This document shows, piece after piece, positions 39,820 to 48,348 of a stretch of 64,000 nucleotides of DNA. Numbering within the stretch: the first letter of the stretch is position 1; the number at the start of each line of letters is the position of its first letter. The DNA comes from an uncultured Sphaerochaeta sp. (GTDB taxonomy: Bacteria; Spirochaetota; Spirochaetia; Sphaerochaetales; Sphaerochaetaceae). A model generated the notes under the pieces. It was not told the DNA's origin. It saw only the letters and a program-made list of their open reading frames with translations, and did no database searches. Location of the stretch: positions 620,001 to 684,000 of the forward strand of contig NZ_OY781063.1 of the NCBI RefSeq assembly GCF_963676285.1. The letters run 5' to 3'. Position numbers and translations under genes: made by a program.

Positions 39820-41597
39820 CAAGAGAATACATACCGCTTCTGTCCCACATGAATGGAGTATATCGAACAGCTCCTCCTGCAACGGACAGAACATTCTGGG
39901 ATACCCTCACATCCCCTGTATCATCCCTTATCATCAAGCGTGCAGAAAAAGTGGTTGCTCAGGCAATTCCTGCACTGCCAGCGTCTCTCTACCTATCATT
40001 CAGCAGGACAGGCAATCGTACAGCTTTTGAAGAGTGTTATTTCACCAGGAGGAGGATGCTGGGAACACTGACATTGGCCTACTGCCTAAAGCCAGAAGCA
40101 GTGATTTTGGACAAGATCATTGACCTGGTATGGGCAATCGTCGAGGAGACCAGTTGGTGTCTGCCAGCACACAACAGCTATATACGCGATGCAGAGCAAC
40201 TCCCATTACCCATAAAAAACCATCCGATCATCGACCTCTTCAGTGCTGAAACCGCCTCAACGCTTGCACAGGTCTACTCCTTGCTGAAACCAGACCTTGA
40301 TGCAACAACCCCCATCATCTCAGAGCGGATTGAGAGGGAACTTGAAAGAAGAATACTCACCCCCTATCTGACCACCCACTTCTGGTGGATGGGCAGAGGG
40401 GATGAACCAATGAACAACTGGACTGCGTGGTGTACACAAAATGTACTGCTTACTACATTTCTGACCCCTGTAGACAAGGAAGACCAGCAACATATAGCAG
40501 AAAAGGCTCTTTGCAGCCTGGACTGTTTTCTCAAGGACTACGGGGAGGATGGATGTTGCAGTGAGGGAGCCCAATACTACCGGCATGCAGCCCTCTGCCT
40601 CTACCTCTCTATCGACATACTGAACAGAGTCACCGATTTCCAGTTTGAAGGTCTGCTAAGAGAACCCAAGATACGGAATATGGCATCCTTCATCCGTCAT
40701 ATACACGCCCAAGGACCATATTATTTCAATTTCTCTGATTGCTCTGCACTTGCTGGTCCCTGCTCAGTGAGGGAGTATCTCTTTGCCCAAGCGGTACAGG
40801 ATCCAACGCTAGCCTCATTTGCAAAACATTCGGCACATTTGCGGAAAAAGCAGGAAAGAGATCTTCCCCAGGAGATCAACCTCACCTATCGGTTGCTTGA
40901 ACTATTGGAAATTACAGAGGAAGATCCATTGCCCTTGCTGAAGGAAGAGGACCACTACTACCCAAGTGTGGGTATCTGGATCAGCCGGGATCAGCATCTT
41001 GCCTTGGCAGTCAAAGCTGGAGGAAATGATGACAGCCACAACCATAATGACACGGGCAGTGTAACCCTCTACAAGAATGGAATTCCCATTCTCATTGACA
41101 TCGGTGTAGAGCAGTACACCAAGCAGACCTTCAGCCAAGATCGATACTCCATCTGGACCATGCGCTCAACCTATCACAATGTGACCAACTTCCCCCCATA
41201 TGAACAGCATGCGAGAAAAGAATACCGTTGTACTATTGAAGAAGCGGCAACAGGGAGAATTGGCATGGAGTTAGCTCGTTGCTATCCAGAAGAAGCTGGA
41301 TTGGGATCCTACAGACGAACAGTAACTCATGAAAAAAATAGTGGGATTACCATCTCGGAACAAGTGAAAGGAAAGACCGCCCCTGTCCTGACCCTGATGT
41401 GTGCCATGCAACCAACCATAGAGGGAAAGACAATCCATTTTGGTGATACAGCCATAATGCAGTGCAACGCAGAGGACCTGGAGATTACCTGTGAATCGAT
41501 CACAGTGGAAGATAAGCGATTACGTACAGTCTGGCCTAAGGTTATCTACCGGCTGCTCCTGGGCTATACCAAAGAGCTCTCTCTTCACATAGAATAG
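39816..41597 (+). CDS. Heparinase II/III-like protein
   Basis: A 593-residue protein with an alpha-helical toroid ('WWMGRGDEPMNNWTAWCTQN', 'GCCSEGAQYYRHAALCLY') followed by a heparinase II/III-type beta domain carrying 'KAGGNDDSHNHNDTGSVTLY', 'PILIDIGVEQYTKQTF' and 'WTMRSTYHNV'. The sequence differs greatly from the other lyase of this locus, so the two probably cut different linkages or chain ends. No signal peptide is seen. It overlaps the regulator gene (ATGA), so lyase and signalling genes share a transcript. Confidence 0.82.
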   Translation: MTREYIPLLSHMNGVYRTAPPATDRTFWDTLTSPVSSLIIKRAEKVVAQAIPALPASLYLSFSRTGNRTAFEECYFTRRRMLGTLTLAYCLKPEAVILDKIIDLVWAIVEETSWCLPAHNSYIRDAEQLPLPIKNHPIIDLFSAETASTLAQVYSLLKPDLDATTPIISERIERELERRILTPYLTTHFWWMGRGDEPMNNWTAWCTQNVLLTTFLTPVDKEDQQHIAEKALCSLDCFLKDYGEDGCCSEGAQYYRHAALCLYLSIDILNRVTDFQFEGLLREPKIRNMASFIRHIHAQGPYYFNFSDCSALAGPCSVREYLFAQAVQDPTLASFAKHSAHLRKKQERDLPQEINLTYRLLELLEITEEDPLPLLKEEDHYYPSVGIWISRDQHLALAVKAGGNDDSHNHNDTGSVTLYKNGIPILIDIGVEQYTKQTFSQDRYSIWTMRSTYHNVTNFPPYEQHARKEYRCTIEEAATGRIGMELARCYPEEAGLGSYRRTVTHEKNSGITISEQVKGKTAPVLTLMCAMQPTIEGKTIHFGDTAIMQCNAEDLEITCESITVEDKRLRTVWPKVIYRLLLGYTKELSLHIE

Positions 41598-41616
41598 GGA
41601 CAAGGAGCAGAAAAAC

Positions 41617-41943
41617 ATGGCATCGACTCTGGAGTATGTAGAGTTTATTTGCAATCAGATTGACGAAGAGTGGCACCCCAGTTACCGGAAAATGTTTGGG
41701 GATTACTTTGTATATATACGAAACAAGCCAATCATATTGGTCTGTGACGATGTTGCGTATGTCAAGAAACTTCCCTGCATCGAGCCCTTGATGGAGGATG
41801 CTGAATCCGATATCCCGTTCCAAGGGGCCAATGAGTGGTATATTCTTGATATCGAGGACCGCGCTTTGGTGGATGAAGTGGTTTCTGCATTGGAAAAGGT
41901 AAGCACGGTTCCACAGAAACGTAAACGGAAGAAAGCTCCTTGA
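41617..41943 (+). CDS. TfoX/Sxy N-terminal domain protein
   Basis: A 108-residue protein with the TfoX_N fold pattern 'YVEFICNQIDEEWHPSYRKM' and 'FGDYFVYIRNKPIILVCDD', and a basic tail 'PQKRKRKKAP'. In gamma-proteobacteria Sxy/TfoX is a competence regulator, but stand-alone N-domains are common elsewhere with unknown function. Ribosome site AAGGAG. It follows the lyase gene by 19 bases and may be co-transcribed. Confidence 0.8.
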   Translation: MASTLEYVEFICNQIDEEWHPSYRKMFGDYFVYIRNKPIILVCDDVAYVKKLPCIEPLMEDAESDIPFQGANEWYILDIEDRALVDEVVSALEKVSTVPQKRKRKKAP

Positions 41944-42071
41944 GACAATTCCCACAAGGCATATAATGAATGATAGAGCATTTGATAGGTTTTGCTACTA
42001 TGAATAATCTATTTCTTCTTTCTTTATAAAGTTTTATATACTTCCTTCACAGTTTTTTATACATTTTTTGT

Positions 42072-42100
42072 TTGACACCGTACCCACTCTGGGTTACAGT
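42072..42100 (+). promoter_or_regulatory. Promoter of the MsmK-type ATPase gene
   Basis: TTGACA (42072-42077), 17-base spacer, TACAGT (42095-42100), 29 bases before the ATG. The strongest-looking promoter in the window. Confidence 0.7.
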
Positions 42101-42129
42101 TGTTGTTAGATAAAATAATTGGAGGCAAT

Positions 42130-43227
42130 ATGGCCACAGTACAACTCAAAAACATCTCTAAGGTGTATGACGGTGGAGTCAAGGCTGTTGACAATGTCAA
42201 CATTGATGTGCAAGACCGACAGTTTGTCGTTCTCGTCGGACCTTCGGGTTGTGGAAAATCCACAACACTCCGCATGGTCGCTGGTTTGGAAGATATCACC
42301 AGCGGTGAACTCTATATCGACGGCAACCTCGTCAACGACGTTCCCCCTAAGGACAGAGACATTGCAATGGTTTTCCAGAACTATGCTCTTTATCCCCACA
42401 TGACCGTCTATGACAACATGGCTTTCGGGTTGAAGATCCGCAAGTTCCCCAAAGAAGAGATTGACCAGCGTGTTCGTGAAGCAGCAAAGATCCTCGAGAT
42501 TGAAGAGCTGCTTGACAGAAAACCAAAGGCTCTCTCTGGTGGACAGAGACAGCGTGTTGCAGTAGGAAGAGCTATCGTTCGTAAGCCAAAGGTATTCCTT
42601 TTTGACGAACCCCTTTCCAACCTCGACGCAAAGCTTCGTGTCCAGATGCGCGCAGAGATTTCCTCCCTGCACAACCGCCTCAAGGCAACCATGATCTACG
42701 TCACTCACGACCAGGTAGAAGCCCTGACCATGGCTGATGTAATCGTCGTAATGAAGTTTGGTGTCATCCAGCAGATTGGTGGACCTCTTGATCTCTACAA
42801 CAACCCACAGAACAAGTTTGTTGCCGGATTCATCGGTTCTCCTCCAATGAACTTCCTCGAGACTGCTATTGAAGCTGATGGCGATGATATCTACGCAAAC
42901 GAAGGTACCTTCCGCCTTAAAGTCACTGCAGAGCAGAAGAAAATGCTGACCCCCTATGTAGGAAAGTCAGTAACCTTCGGTATCCGCCCTGAGGATGTTT
43001 CATTCAGCAATACCGCCAAGGATGGAGAGACCATCAATGGTACGGTAAGTGTTGTTGAACCCCTTGGTAGTGAGACCCATGTCTATACCTCCACTTCCAA
43101 GAGCCAGGTTATCGGAAAGATTGAACCTACCCTTGTCCCGGCTCCGGATACCAAGATCTTCTTGATTCCTGACATGGCAAAAGCTAAGTTCTTCGATCTT
43201 GAGACCGAACAGGTTATCAACAAATAA
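42130..43227 (+). CDS. Sugar ABC transporter ATP-binding protein (MsmK/UgpC/MalK type)
   Basis: ATPase of 365 residues that energises CUT1 sugar importers. Walker A 'GPSGCGKSTTLRMVAG', signature 'LSGGQRQRVAVGRAI', Walker B 'VFLFDEPLSNLD', switch His in 'IYVTHDQVEALTM', then a C-terminal TOBE/MalK regulatory domain ('TFGIRPEDVSFS'). ATG 42130 has GGAGG upstream. The gene stands alone with its own strong promoter and terminator, as expected for an ATPase shared among several sugar transporters, including the uronide importer that lacks one. Confidence 0.95.
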   Translation: MATVQLKNISKVYDGGVKAVDNVNIDVQDRQFVVLVGPSGCGKSTTLRMVAGLEDITSGELYIDGNLVNDVPPKDRDIAMVFQNYALYPHMTVYDNMAFGLKIRKFPKEEIDQRVREAAKILEIEELLDRKPKALSGGQRQRVAVGRAIVRKPKVFLFDEPLSNLDAKLRVQMRAEISSLHNRLKATMIYVTHDQVEALTMADVIVVMKFGVIQQIGGPLDLYNNPQNKFVAGFIGSPPMNFLETAIEADGDDIYANEGTFRLKVTAEQKKMLTPYVGKSVTFGIRPEDVSFSNTAKDGETINGTVSVVEPLGSETHVYTSTSKSQVIGKIEPTLVPAPDTKIFLIPDMAKAKFFDLETEQVINK

Positions 43228-43243
43228 CAATCAGTTCATGTAT

Positions 43244-43271
43244 AACCGGCCCACTTAAGGGCCGGTTTTTT
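43244..43271 (+). terminator. Terminator of the MsmK-type gene
   Basis: Nine-pair stem AACCGGCCC / GGGCCGGTT with a 6-base loop and TTTT tail; it reaches the end of the convergent UPF0316 gene. Confidence 0.9.
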
Positions 43272-43773
43272 ATGCATAGGCACGCATCTTGATATCTTCG
43301 ACTACAAGGTAGCAGGTTGGATCAATGGAACGGGTAAGTTTCATGACTTGCTTCACCGATCTTCTGGGAACTTGTACGAACAGGAGATAGATAGTTCCAT
43401 CCCTTCCCTTCCCCTGAAACTCAGTGACACGAAAACCCTGTTCTCTTAGCAGCTGTGCAACTGCAGAACCCTTCTGGGTGAAGACTTTTACTACTTGATC
43501 CCCGATTTTTAGAAAGCTTTCCAAGGTGATACCCACAAAAGTCCCAGCAGCGAATCCAAATGCAAAGGCAATAGCCATGAGAGGATCTGACAGGTCATTG
43601 ATGACCCTCGATACAGCAAACACCCAGATGATGGATTCAACGAATGCAATTACAAACGTAAGAGCTCTCTTGCCACGTATGACAAGAACATGACGCAAGG
43701 TACCCAGAGATACATCCACCACTCTCGCGAGGAAGATCATCAAGGCCAAATAGAGCGAAGCAGAATCGACCAC
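43270..43773 (-). CDS. UPF0316 membrane protein (DUF5698/DUF2179)
   Basis: A 167-residue protein with three N-terminal hydrophobic helices ('LYLALMIFLARVVDVSLGTL', 'VIAFVESIIWVFAVSRVI', 'AIAFAFGFAAGTFVGI') and a C-terminal soluble DUF2179 domain ('FTQKGSAVAQLLREQGFRVT', 'PRRSVKQVMKLTRSIDP'). The family is conserved but uncharacterised; a nucleotide-sensing role for the soluble domain is speculation. The start is GTG 43773 with GAGGG upstream. Confidence 0.82.
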   Translation of the reverse strand: MVDSASLYLALMIFLARVVDVSLGTLRHVLVIRGKRALTFVIAFVESIIWVFAVSRVINDLSDPLMAIAFAFGFAAGTFVGITLESFLKIGDQVVKVFTQKGSAVAQLLREQGFRVTEFQGKGRDGTIYLLFVQVPRRSVKQVMKLTRSIDPTCYLVVEDIKMRAYA

Positions 43774-43902
43774 TACACTACCCTCATATGTACATATTCC
43801 CTATACCATAAGAGAAAGGGAGGAAGTTATCAATAGAATTGTAGAGTCTTTTATATTCTTTTCTCGGTATGTTATAAAGGCATGTTTTAAATAATTTTTT
43901 GT

Positions 43903-43934
43903 AAAAAACTCCCTCCACGGAAAAGTGGAGGGAA
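43903..43934 (-). terminator. Terminator of the aspartate kinase gene
   Basis: Stem TCCCTCCAC / GTGGAGGGA followed by TTTTTT on the minus strand. Confidence 0.88.
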
Positions 43935-43941
43935 TAGATGC

Positions 43942-45246
43942 TTAGAACAATGCGTTATACAGTGTGATTACAGCGTCTTGTGTTTTATCAGCATGGACTC
44001 CAAGCAGCAAGGAAGTATCAGATGCACCGAAGTTGAGGAAATTCAACCTTATGGATTCCTTATCCAAGGCACCAACCACTTTAGCGATCAAGTCACGGTG
44101 ACCCATGACGCCCTCTCCAACAATGCCAACAATTGCATGATCATGATCAACTTCAATGGAGTCCAGAGAGAATTCACTGGTGAGACGGGTGCACATTGCT
44201 TTCAGGACGCTGTCACTTGCCTGGCTTGTTTCAAAAAACCAGACAATACTATCTACGCCAAACAAGCTGAAAGATGGCCTGATGCCAAACACATGCAACA
44301 TGGTAAGCAGTGCATGCCTGGTCCCGGATTGCTTGAAGAGCATCAGCTTACGCAGGGTTATCCTGCTATAGCCTTTCTTGGCTGAGACACCTGCAAGGGG
44401 TGTTGTTCCACTCGCTCGTTCATTAACAATCATCGTGCCCATATCCTCTGGTGAATTGGTGTTCTTCACATTGATGGGAATCTGGGCGGCAATCACAGGA
44501 GCAATTGCTTCTTCATGAAAGACATTTGCCCCAACACCTGCAAGCTCACGAAGCTCACGATAGGTCATTGTCTTGATCACCTTGGCATTATCCACCAAGC
44601 GAGGGTCCACTGAGAAGACCCCTGAAACATCAGTCCAGTTCTCATACGATTCAGCATCAGCAGCACTGCTGAGAATGGCTCCAGTTATATCCGACCCTCC
44701 TCGACTGAAGGTTTTTACTTTTCCTTCAATATCGCAGCCATAAAAACCAGGAACAATATACTTCTTGCCTTTCTTCAATACTTTTCTGAGGTTCTCATAG
44801 CTTTGCTCATGTACCGTCCCATCAGGGTTGATGACGATATATGGATCAGCATCCAGGAAATCCCAATCAAGGTAGGCGGCAATCATGCGGGCACTGAGAT
44901 ATTCTCCGCGGCTTGCTGCATACTCTGCACCATGGCCTGCATCAATCATCTGACGAACTTCCTCGAGAACTGCTACAAAGGGTTTTTTCTCGATACCAAG
45001 GTCTTCAAGAATGGAGGTATAACGGTCGGCAATCTTCTTGAAGACAGGCTTGCAAGTCAATCCTTGCTGGGCAAGTGCATTACATGCATAGAGCATGTCT
45101 GTCACCTTCTCATCATCCTTGTTACGTTTTCCTGGAGCAGAGACTATCACTATCTGTCGTTTTGGATCAGCCTCTACAATCGCTTTCACTTTTTCTATCT
45201 GTTTGGCATCAGCAACAGAGCTTCCACCGAATTTACATACAATCAT
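43942..45246 (-). CDS. Aspartate kinase
   Basis: Catalyses the first step from aspartate to lysine, threonine and methionine. The 434-residue protein begins 'MIVCKFGGSSVADA' (ATP-binding motif), contains 'GKVKTFSRGGSDITGAILSS' and 'VSGVFSVDPRLVDNAKVI', and ends in two ACT-like regulatory segments ('KLMLFKQSGTRH', 'HAIVGIVGEGVMGH'), so feedback inhibition is likely. It is monocistronic with its own promoter and terminator; there is no lysine riboswitch-sized leader. Confidence 0.93.
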   Translation of the reverse strand: MIVCKFGGSSVADAKQIEKVKAIVEADPKRQIVIVSAPGKRNKDDEKVTDMLYACNALAQQGLTCKPVFKKIADRYTSILEDLGIEKKPFVAVLEEVRQMIDAGHGAEYAASRGEYLSARMIAAYLDWDFLDADPYIVINPDGTVHEQSYENLRKVLKKGKKYIVPGFYGCDIEGKVKTFSRGGSDITGAILSSAADAESYENWTDVSGVFSVDPRLVDNAKVIKTMTYRELRELAGVGANVFHEEAIAPVIAAQIPINVKNTNSPEDMGTMIVNERASGTTPLAGVSAKKGYSRITLRKLMLFKQSGTRHALLTMLHVFGIRPSFSLFGVDSIVWFFETSQASDSVLKAMCTRLTSEFSLDSIEVDHDHAIVGIVGEGVMGHRDLIAKVVGALDKESIRLNFLNFGASDTSLLLGVHADKTQDAVITLYNALF

Positions 45247-45288
45247 GGGAAATAACCTTCCATATTTCTAGGATATCTACAGAAGCGT

Positions 45289-45317
45289 ATTGTATTGAAG
45301 GATAGCACCTTGTGCAA
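45289..45317 (-). promoter_or_regulatory. Promoter of the aspartate kinase gene
   Basis: Minus strand TTGCAC (45312-45317), 17-base spacer, TACAAT (45289-45294), giving a leader of roughly 35 bases with GGAAGG before the ATG. Confidence 0.6.
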
Positions 45318-45390
45318 TACAACCATGGTGAAAATAGCGCATGACAGAACGGGCATTCACTGATACGCTATGAGAAAGAAGGTACACACA

Positions 45391-46674
45391 ATGCAAGATT
45401 CAAAACGCTCGATTGTCGCATGGGCATTCTATGACTGGGCAAACAGTGCTTTTGCTACTACTGTGATGGCAGGGTTCTTCCCTGTCTTTTTCAGTGCCTA
45501 TTGGGCAGTAGGAGCAAGCAGCCAGGAAGGGACTTTCTATCTTGGGCTGGCTAACTCCTTGGGATCATTGATCGTTGCGCTCTTGGCCCCCATACTGGGC
45601 GCTATTGCTGACTGGGGAACCTACAAGAAACGCTTGCTTGCATTTTTTGCATTGATTGGATCAGTGATGACTGCAAGCCTGTATGTATTACAGATGGGCT
45701 CCTGGCCCTTGGCAGTACTCTTCTACTCTGTGGCTGTGGTCGGCTTCAGCGGAGCGAACACCTTCTACGATGCACTCCTTCCTTTTGTAGCGTCAGAGAA
45801 GAAGGTGGATTTTGTCTCCTCACTCGGATACAGCCTGGGATATATCGGAGGGGGATTATTGTTCCTGGTAAATGTTCTGATGTATCTCAATCCATCATGG
45901 TTTGGATTTGCGGATGGAGGGGAAGCTATCAGGGCATGTTTTGTCATCGTTGGTATCTGGTGGGTGTTATTCACACTTCCTGTACTGTTTTTCGTAAAGG
46001 AAGAGGTAACCGAAGACAACCTGCCCTTTAAGCAAGCAGTCAAGAAAGGGCTTTCCATAACACGGCAGACCTTGAAGAGTTTTCGCCAACTGAAGACATT
46101 GGCAATCTTTCTTATCGCATACTGGCTGTATATTGATGGTGTGGATACCATTATCAGAATGGCGGTAAATTATGGGACAAGCCTCAATTTTCCCAGTGAG
46201 TCATTGATCATTGCCCTGCTCATCACACAGTTTGTGGCTTTCCCTTCTGCACTTGCCTACTCAGCCTTTGGAAAGAAAGTAGGAGTTCGCAAAGCTCTGG
46301 AGATTGCAATCGGAGCCTATGTAATCATTGCCATCCTTGGATACTTCATGAGTCTGCCTCTCCATTTCTACCTGCTTGCTGTATGTATCGGGCTGTTCCA
46401 GGGAGGAATCCAGGCACTCAGCAGGTCATACTACACACGCCTCATCCCAAAACAACGTTCGGCCCAGTTCTTTGGTTTTTTCAATATGCTCGGTAAATTT
46501 GCTGCAATCATCGGTCCACTGCTTATGGGAGTTGTTACATTGGTCACTGGAGACTCCAGAAATGGAATTGTCTCACTGGTCTTGCTCTTCATTGGTGGGT
46601 ATATCCTGCTCAGGCAAGTTGATGAGGAGAAGGGAAAAAAGGAGGTGGAGGCATTCCTCAAGAAGACCAACTGA
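45391..46674 (+). CDS. MFS transporter, UMF1 (Atg22-like) family
   Basis: Twelve-helix membrane transporter of 427 residues. 'VAWAFYDWANSAFATTVMAG' is the diagnostic N-terminus of UMF1/Atg22-like MFS proteins, which in eukaryotes export vacuolar amino acids; bacterial substrates are unknown. Further conserved pieces are 'LAPILGAIADWGTYKKR', 'SLGYSLGYIGGG' and 'GGIQALSRSYYTRLIP'. ATG 45391 has AAGG nearby; ATG 45370 has no ribosome site. Confidence 0.85.
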   Translation: MQDSKRSIVAWAFYDWANSAFATTVMAGFFPVFFSAYWAVGASSQEGTFYLGLANSLGSLIVALLAPILGAIADWGTYKKRLLAFFALIGSVMTASLYVLQMGSWPLAVLFYSVAVVGFSGANTFYDALLPFVASEKKVDFVSSLGYSLGYIGGGLLFLVNVLMYLNPSWFGFADGGEAIRACFVIVGIWWVLFTLPVLFFVKEEVTEDNLPFKQAVKKGLSITRQTLKSFRQLKTLAIFLIAYWLYIDGVDTIIRMAVNYGTSLNFPSESLIIALLITQFVAFPSALAYSAFGKKVGVRKALEIAIGAYVIIAILGYFMSLPLHFYLLAVCIGLFQGGIQALSRSYYTRLIPKQRSAQFFGFFNMLGKFAAIIGPLLMGVVTLVTGDSRNGIVSLVLLFIGGYILLRQVDEEKGKKEVEAFLKKTN

Positions 46675-46737
46675 CAACCTGCTTTACTAAGCTTGTCTGG
46701 TATGGTATGACTGTACCAGAATCTGAAAGGAATACCC

Positions 46738-48090
46738 ATGCAACCTGTCCAAGAAAATAAAATGGGGGTCAAACCGATCCCCACCCTCGTTTTGTCCATG
46801 TCGTTTCCCATCATGCTCAGCATGTTGGTGCAAGCTCTCTACAATATTGTAGACAGTATGTTTGTCTCCCACTACAGTCAGCAAGCCTTGACTGCTGTTA
46901 CCCTTGCCTTCCCTATGCAGAACCTGCTTATCGCAGTAAGTGTCGGGACCTCTGTGGGGGTAAACTCACTACTTTCCAGAAAACTCGGAGCAAAGGACAT
47001 ATCTGCTGCTCGAAAAGCTGCAGGAAATGGTCTCTCACTCTCCGTAATCAGTTGGGGCTTTTTTGCGCTTTTAGGCCTCTTTTTCTCCAAGACCTTCGTT
47101 GAGTTCTTCAGCAATGACCCAGAACTCATTGCCATGGGAAACCAGTACATCTCCATCTGCCTAATTTTCTCCCTCGGGTTGTTCATTGATATCACCTGTG
47201 AAAGGATCCTGCAGGGAACAGGCGATACATTCCACCCCATGATCATTCAGAGTACCGGGGCAATTGTAAACATCATCCTGGACCCGATCCTGATCTTCGG
47301 CCTGTTTGGCATGCCTAGGATGGGGGTCATGGGAGCCGCGATAGCCACAGTCTTTGCCCAGCATGTCTCTGCCGCGATAGCCATATACTATGTGCGGAGA
47401 AACAAGGAGATTGTACTGAAAAAGGGCTCTTTCCGCCTTGAGAAACAGACCGTCAAGGATATCTATGCAGTTGGGATACCTACCATCATCATGCAAGCAA
47501 TTGGAACCATCCTGATTACCAGCTTGAACAAGATCCTTATTGGGTTCTCAACCTCGGCTGTGGCGGTTTTTGGCATCTATTTCCGCTTGCAATCGTTCAT
47601 ATTCATGCCAGTATTTGGCCTGAACACCGGCATGATACCGGTGATAGGATACAACTATGGAGCAAGGAAGCCAAAACGGATAACAGCCACCATCAAGGTG
47701 GGCTTGATCGTTGCTGTTACCATCATGGGGATTGGTACTGCCCTATTTATCCTGTTCCCCCATATATTACTGAGCTGGTTCAATGCAACACCGGAGATGG
47801 TTGAGATCGGCATAGTCGCAATGCAACGCATCAGCCTGGGATTCACTTTGGCAGGAGTCAGTATTGTCCTGATCGCACTCTTCCAGGGGATGGGCTATGG
47901 ATACCTTTCTATGATCAACTCGGTAACACGACAGCTGGTATTCCTGCTTCCAGCAGCCTACCTTCTGGGAAGATTTGTGGGACTCGATGCACTGTGGTAT
48001 TCGTTCTTCATCGCCGAGATAGCATCCTTCAGTTTGACCCTCTACTTCTTTTGGAAGATCTACAAGACGAAGATCAAGACCATGGTATAA
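46738..48090 (+). CDS. MATE family efflux transporter
   Basis: Twelve-helix multidrug/toxin extrusion protein of 450 residues in the DinF/NorM fold, driven by Na+ or H+. Landmarks: 'LSMSFPIMLSMLVQALYNIV', 'SVGTSVGVNSLLSRKLGA', 'DITCERILQGTGDTFHPMI' and, in the second half, 'FGLNTGMIPVIGYNYGARKP'. Substrates cannot be inferred. Ribosome site AAAGGAA. The palindrome-bearing repeat beginning 15 bases after its stop could act as terminator. Confidence 0.92.
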   Translation: MQPVQENKMGVKPIPTLVLSMSFPIMLSMLVQALYNIVDSMFVSHYSQQALTAVTLAFPMQNLLIAVSVGTSVGVNSLLSRKLGAKDISAARKAAGNGLSLSVISWGFFALLGLFFSKTFVEFFSNDPELIAMGNQYISICLIFSLGLFIDITCERILQGTGDTFHPMIIQSTGAIVNIILDPILIFGLFGMPRMGVMGAAIATVFAQHVSAAIAIYYVRRNKEIVLKKGSFRLEKQTVKDIYAVGIPTIIMQAIGTILITSLNKILIGFSTSAVAVFGIYFRLQSFIFMPVFGLNTGMIPVIGYNYGARKPKRITATIKVGLIVAVTIMGIGTALFILFPHILLSWFNATPEMVEIGIVAMQRISLGFTLAGVSIVLIALFQGMGYGYLSMINSVTRQLVFLLPAAYLLGRFVGLDALWYSFFIAEIASFSLTLYFFWKIYKTKIKTMV

Positions 48091-48104
48091 AAAGAGTATA
48101 TCTA

Positions 48105-48151
48105 CAATATAACTCGAAGAATTTTTGCGGAATCCGCATTTTTTCTTTGTC
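48105..48151. repeat. 47-bp direct repeat, copy 1, flanking the DUF4143 ATPase
   Basis: Matches 49727-49773 at 45 of 47 positions. Contains the palindrome TGCGGAATCCGCA (48126-48138) between T-runs. The rest of the 258-base gap to the ATPase gene (48152-48348) shows no gene or clear motif. Confidence 0.92.
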
Positions 48152-48348
48152 TAGAATCTTCTTCATCGACAGCTAAGTACATGACTGATTTAATACTTGT
48201 TGACTGCAATATACATGCATTGCATGAGAAGAGAGCGCCATTACTCACCTGATCATTCGATTAGAGTCCAGTTATTGAATCCGATTGCAAGGAACCCTAG
48301 ATATTACTGATAATACAATCAGAGCTGTGACCTTGCTATGTACGTAGC

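Noticed and set aside
45247..45390. Lysine riboswitch upstream of aspartate kinase
   Set aside because: The candidate promoter leaves a leader of about 35 bases, far too short for a lysine riboswitch.
48152..48348. Possible tRNA fragment or remnant gene between the repeat and the ATPase
   Set aside because: A GAGAGCGCC string resembles the tRNA-Gly end in the AbiE repeats, but the match is only nine bases and nothing next to it aligns.
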